Of a stretch of DNA of 53,677 nt, positions 48,410-53,677 are shown in pieces. Position 1 is the stretch's first letter; the number at the start of each line of letters is the position of its first letter. The position numbers were made by a program, and so were the translations under genes. Origin of the DNA: Anaerolinea sp. (GTDB lineage Bacteria > Chloroflexota > Anaerolineae > Anaerolineales > Anaerolineaceae). A model generated the notes under the pieces. That model was given only the letters and a program-made list of their open reading frames with translations. It did no database searches and was not told where the DNA came from. Where the stretch lies: assembly GCA_029975055.1 (NCBI GenBank), contig JARKPU010000079.1:1-53677 (forward strand). Reading direction: 5' to 3'.

Positions 48410-49516
48410 TTAATTACCGAACATCTCGGCCACCAGCGGGCGGATGGCATCCCAGTTGGGCAGCAACACCTGCGCGCCGCCTTCGGTGAGGTAGGGGGTG
48501 ACCATTTCGCGGGTGATGGTGCGGTGGTCGATGCCGTCCAGCCCGCCGCGCAGCAGGGCCAGCCCCAGGCGCGGCCATTCCCAGGAGGGCAGGTTGGTAT
48601 CGACTGCGTTGAAGAAGGCCGCCGCCGCAGCCGGCAGGCGCGGCCATGTGAGCGGGTTGAGCGCCTGGCGCGCGGTGGCGATGAGGATGTATTGGCCCTG
48701 GTTCATGCGGAAGAAGTCATCGGTGCCCTTGCGGTCGCGCGCAAAGGCCAGCGCCTGAGCGCCATCCAGGTGGTGGCGCCCGGCATCCAGGCCGCCCATC
48801 GGCGCATCCAGGTTGATGGTCACCCCGCCGAGCGCGTCGATCACGCCGGCAAAGCCGTCGAAGCGCACGCGCGCATAGTAACCCACGCCCACGCCGAAGT
48901 TCGCCCGGATCACGTCCATCACGGCCCGCGGGCCAGAGCCGGGCTCGGCGGCTTCGGCAAAGAAATGGGCGGTGTTGATGCGGTTCTCGCCCACGCCCGG
49001 GATGGGCACCCACAGGTCGCGCGGAATGGAGAGCATGCGCACATCGGGCTTGAGCGGGTTGACCTGCAACAGGATGATCGTATCGGTGCGGCCGGTGTAG
49101 CTGCCGTCTGCGGCGCGGTCTACCCCCAGGAGCAGCACGCGCGTTTTGAACGGGAAGAGGAAGTAAACGGCCGCCGCCGCGAAGAGCACCAGCAGGCCGA
49201 GGAGAATCACCCCGCAGCAGCCCATGGGGCGGCGGCGCGGGCGGTAGCGCGGTTTCGGCTCCTCGCGGCGCGGCTTCTTGGCGGCGGGCGGCTGTTTTTG
49301 GATGGGCTGGTAGGTCGAGAGCGGGTCGAGCGCGGGCGGTTCCAGGAGCTCGAACGGCGGCTCTTCGGGCGGGGGCTGGGGGGCTGGCTCTGCATCCTCG
49401 GGTTCGGGCGCGGGCTGCGGCCCGGGCGGAACTTCGGGCTGGGGGGCGGGGCGCACCGGCTGGGTGGGCGCAGAGGGGTCTTCCTGCGGGGAAAGGTCTG
49501 GATAAGGGGTTTGCAT
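48410..49516 (-). CDS. LytR-CpsA-Psr (LCP) family protein
   Basis: A 368-residue membrane-anchored protein. A Pro/Glu-rich cytoplasmic N-terminus of about 100 residues ends in a basic RPRRR patch, then one helix (about 105-126) and an extracytoplasmic LCP domain. LCP landmarks are LLLGVDR, GRTDTIILLQVNP, LSIPRDLWVPIPG, RINTAHFF and LDGAQALAFARDR. LCP enzymes attach phosphate-linked polymers to cell-wall or other acceptors. I start it at the ATG at 49516 since the frame upstream is unrelated. Confidence 0.88.
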   Translation of the reverse strand: MQTPYPDLSPQEDPSAPTQPVRPAPQPEVPPGPQPAPEPEDAEPAPQPPPEEPPFELLEPPALDPLSTYQPIQKQPPAAKKPRREEPKPRYRPRRRPMGCCGVILLGLLVLFAAAAVYFLFPFKTRVLLLGVDRAADGSYTGRTDTIILLQVNPLKPDVRMLSIPRDLWVPIPGVGENRINTAHFFAEAAEPGSGPRAVMDVIRANFGVGVGYYARVRFDGFAGVIDALGGVTINLDAPMGGLDAGRHHLDGAQALAFARDRKGTDDFFRMNQGQYILIATARQALNPLTWPRLPAAAAAFFNAVDTNLPSWEWPRLGLALLRGGLDGIDHRTITREMVTPYLTEGGAQVLLPNWDAIRPLVAEMFGN

Positions 49517-49568
49517 GGTTAATCTATGCGTGAGACGCGCTGCTGGGCGATTAGTTCCCGCCCGCGCC

Positions 49569-50096
49569 TCAGCGGTGGATGACCAGCCCGCGGCGCTGCA
49601 GGCGCGCGATGCCGCCATGGGTGATCTTCACGCAGCCCTGCAGGTCGAGAAAGCGCAGGCGCAGCAGTGCGCGAAGGGGTTTGACGCAGGCGTCGGTGAG
49701 CCGGTTGCAGTAGGAAAGGTCGAGGTGCGCCAGGCGCGTCAATGCTGCCAGGTGCGCCAGACCCCGGTCGGTGATGCTGCAGGAGGAAAGGTTCAGCCCG
49801 CCAAGCTGCCCCAGCTGGCGCAAATGCTCCAGGCCGTCATCGCCGACTTTGCGGTTTTCGGAGAGGTTGAGGAAGGTCAGTTCAGGGCAGGCCGCAAGCT
49901 CGCGCACCAGTTCGCGCAGTTCGGCATCGTCGATGTTCTTGACGCGCACCATCACCTCCACCCCGGCCGGGATGTGGAAGAACCCGGGCCCGCGGTCGAA
50001 TTCCTGCCAATCGGCGGGCGGATCGGCGGCAGGGCGGGTGTAGATGATGACCGGTAAGGTGGATGAAAAGCTGCTCGCAGCGGCGGGGTTTTCCAT
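49569..50096 (-). CDS. leucine-rich-repeat protein (cysteine-containing type)
   Basis: A 175-residue protein. Residues about 75-165 are four to five LRRs of the cysteine-containing kind (FLNLSENRKVGDDGLEHL, LNLSSCSITDRGLAHL, LDLSYCNRLTDACVKPL, LDLQGCVKITHGGIARL). The first 60 residues are a separate beta-rich segment without a recognised fold. There is no signal peptide. LRRs of this type mediate protein binding; partner unknown. Confidence 0.78.
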   Translation of the reverse strand: MENPAAASSFSSTLPVIIYTRPAADPPADWQEFDRGPGFFHIPAGVEVMVRVKNIDDAELRELVRELAACPELTFLNLSENRKVGDDGLEHLRQLGQLGGLNLSSCSITDRGLAHLAALTRLAHLDLSYCNRLTDACVKPLRALLRLRFLDLQGCVKITHGGIARLQRRGLVIHR

Positions 50097-50178
50097 TGGC
50101 TCTGGTTAGTGTTTTTATTCTTCGAAATGTAAGGTTTCACCCCACGAATTCCGAAAAAAGATGCATTTCCTGCCTTGA

Positions 50179-51069
50179 TTATAACAGGAACAGGAGGGCG
50201 ATTCCGGCCATCGAGACGAGCGTGCCAAGCACCGCCCGCGGGCTGACGCGCTCTTTGAAAAGCAAGTAAGCGAACGGGAGCAGGAAAATGGGATTGAGCG
50301 ACATGAGCGTGGAGGCCACGCCGACCGGCGCGAGCTGGATGGAGACGATCGAGAGCCAGACGCCCAGGAAGGGGCCGATCAGGCTGCCCGCCAGAATCAA
50401 CCCCAAGACGCGCCGGTCGCGCATGCTCTGCAGGGTGGCGGGCGCCTGCCCGGCCAGCAGCGTGATGAGCCAGATGGCGACGGCCGAAACGAGCATGCGG
50501 ATTGCGAGGCCCGAGATGGAAAGAAATCCCCCCTCCAGGCCAACCTTGGCCATCAACAGGCCGATCGATTGCCCCGCCGCGCCGCCGAAGGCCGCCAGCA
50601 CGCCCAGGGCGTAGCGCTTGCGGTCGGTGATGAGTGCCTGCCCGGAGGTGCGCTCGAGCACCACCCAGGTGATGCCGCCCACGGTGAGGAGAATGCCAAT
50701 CACCTGGGCCGGGCGCAGCGCTTCGCCCAGCCAAAGCCAGGCCGCCAGCGCGCTGAGCACGGGCGAGAGCGCCATGACGAGGGTGCTGATGCGCGGCCCG
50801 ACCATGACAAACGCTTGAAAGAGAAACAGGTCGCCCAGGACCAGCCCGAAGATGCCCGAAAGCCCCAGCCACAGCCAGCGTTCGGGCGCGGCATCCAGCG
50901 GGATGAGCTGCCCCTGCAGCAGCAGGTGCATGAGCAGAGTCCACAAGATGGCAAACGCCAGGCGGATGCGGTTGACCTTTAGCGCGCCGACCCGTTGACC
51001 GGCGAAGGTGAAGATGATGGATGTGATGGTCCAGCAAAGCGAGGTGACGACGGCGGCTAATTGACCCAA
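50179..51069 (-). CDS. EamA (DMT superfamily) transporter
   Basis: A 296-residue protein with ten membrane helices arranged as two EamA repeats, the usual size for this exporter family (amino acids, nucleobases or other metabolites). Recognisable are the start ending SLCWTITSIIFTFAGQRVGA, MALSPVLSALAAWLWLGE in the first repeat and SLNPIFLLPFAYLLFKERVS in the second. The start is a TTG, 35 bases after a TATAAT box. Substrate unknown. Confidence 0.88.
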   Translation of the reverse strand: MGQLAAVVTSLCWTITSIIFTFAGQRVGALKVNRIRLAFAILWTLLMHLLLQGQLIPLDAAPERWLWLGLSGIFGLVLGDLFLFQAFVMVGPRISTLVMALSPVLSALAAWLWLGEALRPAQVIGILLTVGGITWVVLERTSGQALITDRKRYALGVLAAFGGAAGQSIGLLMAKVGLEGGFLSISGLAIRMLVSAVAIWLITLLAGQAPATLQSMRDRRVLGLILAGSLIGPFLGVWLSIVSIQLAPVGVASTLMSLNPIFLLPFAYLLFKERVSPRAVLGTLVSMAGIALLFLL

Positions 51070-51103
51070 CGGTGCGGCCTTTTGGTGCGGAGATAAAGCG
51101 ATA

Positions 51104-51109
51104 TTATAC
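51104..51109 (-). promoter_or_regulatory. -10 element of the EamA gene
   Basis: TATAAT on the minus strand gives a start near 51097 and a leader of about 28 bases. No -35 was recognised. Confidence 0.4.
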
Positions 51110-51154
51110 CCGGTGCGGGGGAACGAAATCGTGAGATATTATCGAGCGGCATGA

Positions 51155-51213
51155 AAAGCGAATTCCCGCAGAAGATGAGCGTGAGGCGCCCGGCTTCTGC
51201 GGGAATTCGCTTT
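51155..51213 (-). terminator. 20-bp hairpin terminator after the CBS gene
   Basis: A perfect 20-bp stem (51155-51174 with 51194-51213) follows the minus-strand CBS gene, and its distal arm ends in TTTT. It separates this gene from the EamA promoter. Confidence 0.75.
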
Positions 51214-51224
51214 CGAATTGCAGG

Positions 51225-51665
51225 TTAGATTAGATTCACCCACAGGAAGTGCTCGAGCACTTCGATGGTGGACTGCTTGTCTTGCAACTGCTGCTTGACG
51301 ACATCGCCAATCGAAACCAGGCCGATGAGCTTGCCCTCTTCCAGCACCGGCAGGTGGCGCAGCTTCTTAGCGGTCATCACGGCCATGCAGTCGTCCACCG
51401 TTTGATCGAGGTTGACGAAGTACACCGGGTGGGTCATCAACTGGCGGACGGGAATATCGATGTTCAGGCAGTCGCTGAATTCCACGGCATGGCGGGCAAA
51501 ATCGCGCTCAGAGAAGATTCCCACCAGCTTGTCATCTTCGACCACCGGCAGGGCGCCGATGTGCTTTTCAGCCATCAGCTCCAGTGCCTTGCGGATGGTG
51601 CTATCCGGGTGGATGCTCCAGACGGTGTATCCTTTGCCTTCAAGAAGATCTTTTACGGTCGCCAT
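51225..51665 (-). CDS. tandem CBS-domain protein
   Basis: A 146-residue protein consisting of two CBS domains. Typical stretches are LELMAEKHIGALPVVEDDKLVGIFSERDFAR in the first and VDDCMAVMTAKKLRHLPVLEEGKLIGLVSIGDVV in the second. CBS pairs bind adenosine nucleotides and regulate partners. It has no attached enzyme domain. I start it at the ATG at 51665 after GAGAGGATGG; the open frame continues upstream for 85 codons without family similarity. Confidence 0.92.
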   Translation of the reverse strand: MATVKDLLEGKGYTVWSIHPDSTIRKALELMAEKHIGALPVVEDDKLVGIFSERDFARHAVEFSDCLNIDIPVRQLMTHPVYFVNLDQTVDDCMAVMTAKKLRHLPVLEEGKLIGLVSIGDVVKQQLQDKQSTIEVLEHFLWVNLI

Positions 51666-51810
51666 ATTGGTCCATCCTCTCTGACGGTGCTGCGGTGCGC
51701 GCGGGTACGTCTCCTTCATTATCTCGAAGGAAGGGGTGGTTGTCAAGCCGCCATTTTGGTGATTGAAAGGTGATTCTCCCCTCCCCCGCCGGGCCGCTTG
51801 AGCGTTGTTG

Positions 51811-51816
51811 TATAAT
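51811..51816 (+). promoter_or_regulatory. -10 element upstream of the DUF4332 gene
   Basis: TATAAT in an AT-rich patch (51806-51826) of the 266-base divergent gap between the CBS and DUF4332 genes. The AT-rich patch is partly symmetric and could serve both directions. The rest of the gap holds nothing I recognise. Confidence 0.35.
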
Positions 51817-51931
51817 AATTGTAACGTCATCCCCGGCTCGGCGGCAGGCTGCCGGGCCGGGCAGGTCCATGAGGGTGCCGGGATACCATGCGGCATTCGA
51901 ACCAGTTGGTTAGGGCTCATCAGGAGGGATT

Positions 51932-52336
51932 ATGACGGCACTGGCAGATATCGAAGGCATTGGGGATGTATATGCCGGGAAGTTGAAGGCCGCCGGCGTG
52001 AACAGCGTTGAGCAGCTTCTCGAAGCCGGGTCGTCCCCGAAGGGACGCAAAGACCTGGCCGAGAAGACCGGCATCAGCGGTGATTTGATCCTCAAATGGG
52101 TCAACCGGGCCGATCTCTACCGCATCAAGGGCATCGGGCAGGAATATTCCGATTTGCTCGAGGCCTCCGGAGTGGACACCGTGGTGGAGCTGGCGCAGCG
52201 CAAAGCCGAGAACCTTTTCGCCAAGCTGAGCGAGGTCAATGATGCCAAGAAGCTGGTGCGGAGGCCGCCTACGAAGGAACAGGTGAGCGATTGGGTTGAA
52301 CAGGCCAAGAAGCTCCCGCGCGTGGTGAGCTACTAA
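51932..52336 (+). CDS. DUF4332 helix-hairpin-helix protein
   Basis: A 134-residue protein of the DUF4332 family with two helix-hairpin-helix-like units: DIEGIGDVYAGKLKAAGVNS near residue 6 and YRIKGIGQEYSDLLEASGVD near 63. Such GIG hairpins usually bind nucleic acid backbones. There are no catalytic residues. AGGAGGG precedes the ATG. Its neighbours do not tell its role. Confidence 0.88.
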   Translation: MTALADIEGIGDVYAGKLKAAGVNSVEQLLEAGSSPKGRKDLAEKTGISGDLILKWVNRADLYRIKGIGQEYSDLLEASGVDTVVELAQRKAENLFAKLSEVNDAKKLVRRPPTKEQVSDWVEQAKKLPRVVSY

Positions 52337-52360
52337 GGAAGATTGTCTCGTTTCCGCGCT

Positions 52361-52468
52361 TTGCGGGGCATCCGCAAGGCACGGAAAGGTGACCATTCGG
52401 CTCCGGCCAGGCTTTTTCATCGGAGCCGATGGAGGAATCTTGCGCGGCAGCCGCCCTGGCAGCCGCGC
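52361..52468 (+). terminator. hairpin cluster after the DUF4332 gene
   Basis: Three stems lie in the 226-base gap: 52361-52377 (TTGCGG/CCGCAA), 52398-52428 (CGGCTCCG/CGGAGCCG, loop containing TTTTT) and 52442-52468 (GCGCGGC/GCCGCGC). The last is followed by TATTTCTTT and is the likely terminator. Confidence 0.5.
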
Positions 52469-52562
52469 TATTTCTTTGTGCGGGGATCATCTTAAAGCAT
52501 TTGAGCGCGCCCCGGCGCGATTGGTGCATGGCGCGCCGCTTCACATAGCAGGGGAGGGTGAT

Positions 52563-53153
52563 ATGACGCTCAATTTCTGGCAGGGAACGAACATCCGCCT
52601 GCGCGCGGTCGAACAGGAAGATTGGAAGGTTTTCCAGGCATGGAACCTGGACAGCGAATCGGCGCGCAGTTCGTATTTCATTCCTTTTCCACAGTCAGCG
52701 GCCGATTTGCAGCGCATGAGCAACAACGCGGCGCTCGAACGCGGCGAGAACGAGGCTTTCCGCTGGATGATCGAGAACAACGAGGGCGAGGCGGTGGGCA
52801 CGCTCAACACGTTCGATACGTGGCGGCGCTCGGGCACCTTCCGCTATGGCATCGCCGTGCGGCGCGAGTATTGGGGCAAGGGTTACGCGGGCGAGGCGAT
52901 TCGCATCGTGCTGAGTTATTATTTCGACGAGCTGGGTTATCAAAAATGCACGGTGGGCATTTATTCGTTCAATACGCAGTCTATCCGCCTGCACGAGAAG
53001 CTGGGCTTCAAGCTGGAGGGGCGCGAGCGGCGCATGGTTTACACGGGCGGGAAGTATTTCGATAACCTGATCTTCGGGATCACCGCCGAAGAGTTCCGCG
53101 CATTGTGGAAGAACCCCGCTGCCGATTCTACCCGTGGAGAGAATGAAGGATGA
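52563..53153 (+). CDS. GNAT acetyltransferase, RimJ/RimL type
   Basis: A 196-residue acetyl-CoA-dependent N-acetyltransferase. The N-terminal IRLRAVEQEDWKVFQ, the central YGIAVRREYWGKGYAGEAIR (acetyl-CoA loop near residue 100) and the C-terminal SIRLHEKLGFKLEGRERR are those of the RimJ/RimL family. I choose the ATG at 52563 after GGGGAGGG; the frame upstream is long but unrelated. Substrate could be a protein N-terminus or a small amine. Confidence 0.88.
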   Translation: MTLNFWQGTNIRLRAVEQEDWKVFQAWNLDSESARSSYFIPFPQSAADLQRMSNNAALERGENEAFRWMIENNEGEAVGTLNTFDTWRRSGTFRYGIAVRREYWGKGYAGEAIRIVLSYYFDELGYQKCTVGIYSFNTQSIRLHEKLGFKLEGRERRMVYTGGKYFDNLIFGITAEEFRALWKNPAADSTRGENEG

Positions 53154-53449
53154 AACACTTTCTGGTAGAGATCACCTACACGGCTCCGGCGGAGGTTTTG
53201 GCGAAGATTCGCCCGGAGCACCGGGAATTCCTGCAGGCAGGGGTCGATTCGGGCTGGCTGCTGATCTCCGGCCCGACGAAGAGCGGCTCTGGAGGGGTGT
53301 TGCTGGCGCGTGCGGCGGAGTTGAGTGCCATTGAGGCTATCTTCGCGCGCGATCCTTATCATTTGCGCGGCGTGGCAACGTACCGCTTCACCGAGTTCGA
53401 GCCGGCCAAACGCCAGCCCTGGCTCGATGCTTGGGTGGCGGGCGAGTAA
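53150..53449 (+). CDS. YciI family protein
   Basis: A 99-residue YciI-like (ferredoxin-fold) protein of the usual length. It has the N-terminal beta strand HFLVEITYTAP, the REFLQAGVDSGWLLISGPTK core and the C-terminal RDPYHLRGVATYRFTEFEP. The start overlaps the acetyltransferase stop (ATGA), so the two are coupled. Biochemical role of the family is mostly unknown; some members act on small substrates. Confidence 0.85.
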   Translation: MKHFLVEITYTAPAEVLAKIRPEHREFLQAGVDSGWLLISGPTKSGSGGVLLARAAELSAIEAIFARDPYHLRGVATYRFTEFEPAKRQPWLDAWVAGE

Positions 53450-53471
53450 GAACACGGAGGAATAGAAAACC

Positions 53472-53677
53472 CTTAACCGCGAAGGGACGCGAAAAGACGC
53501 GAAAGAAGAGAAGAGATTAACCGCGAAGGGACGCTAAAGGACGCGAAAAAGAAGAGACTCTCTTCCCTTCGCGGTTAGGTTCTTAGCCACGAAGGGACGC
53601 CAAAGGACGCGAAAGAAGAATTTAACCGCGAAGGGACGCTAAAGGACGCGAAAAAGAAGAGACTCTCTTCCCTTCGC
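53472..53677. repeat. tandem AACCGCGAAGGGACGC repeats, running off the window end
   Basis: At least four units begin at about 53472, 53517, 53583 and 53621, each with ACGAAGGGACGC- or CCGCGAAGGGACGC-type heads and AAAGGACGCGAAA-type bodies. Units 2 and 4 are nearly identical over 57 bases. Unit 2 is closed by TCCCTTCGCGGTTA, the reverse complement of its own head, so it can fold as a hairpin. Related words flank the gap at 10801-10961. Confidence 0.85.

Noticed and set aside
53472..53677. CRISPR array
   Set aside because: Units are contiguous, of unequal length and partly self-complementary, without spacers.

Overview
The window looks like chromosomal DNA of an anaerobic Chloroflexota bacterium, probably class Anaerolineae. 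This placement is an inference. It rests on high GC, extracytoplasmic proteins carrying Thr-Pro-Thr-Pro linkers, a bacterial Elp3 of the kind known from Dehalococcoides, and several genes whose -10 box sits 6-7 bases before the start codon (leaderless transcripts). No tRNA, rRNA, insertion sequence or CRISPR array was found.

Region 1 (1-10.8 kb) is mostly peptide and nucleoside salvage: a TP-repeat membrane protein, three tandem M42 aminopeptidases, an orphan solute-binding lipoprotein, adenosine deaminase, SurE, a WD40 lipoprotein and a GH1 glycosidase. Region 2 (10.8-19.4 kb) holds elp3, a small membrane protein, an enolase-superfamily dehydratase, a methyltransferase, a LuxR-type regulator, a large hybrid histidine kinase and a MoaD-like protein.

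Region 3 (19.5-45.0 kb) is the main interest, a catabolic island of about 25 kb. It contains FdrA/AllF and DUF1116/AllG subunits of an oxamate-transcarbamylase-type enzyme, with the third subunit type (DUF2877/AllH) at the far end. It also has a tandem-duplicated cyclase-family hydrolase and a single one, two complete three-subunit molybdenum hydroxylases, a CoxG-like protein and an NCS2 permease with UraA-like substrate residues. A complete four-subunit Na+-pumping biotin-dependent acyl-CoA decarboxylase and two paralogous 241-residue proteins of unknown function complete the set. Four copies of a TTGTCAGACAA-type palindrome lie in its main intergenic regions, so it is probably one regulon. 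My working hypothesis is anaerobic oxidative degradation of a pyrimidine-like ring: uptake, hydroxylation to a barbiturate-type compound, hydrolytic ring opening, phosphorolysis of the ureido group to carbamoyl phosphate, and Na+-coupled decarboxylation of a malonyl- or methylmalonyl-type CoA ester. CoA activation and carbamate kinase are not in the window.

Region 4 (45.0-53.7 kb) is ordinary accessory and housekeeping content: a zinc-ribbon membrane protein, an EAD1-like/trypsin fusion resembling conflict-system effectors, a PIG-L deacetylase, a lipoprotein, an LCP protein, a leucine-rich-repeat protein, an EamA transporter, a CBS-domain protein, a DUF4332 protein, a GNAT acetyltransferase and a YciI protein. 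It ends in a tandem-repeat tract related to one at 10.8-10.96 kb.
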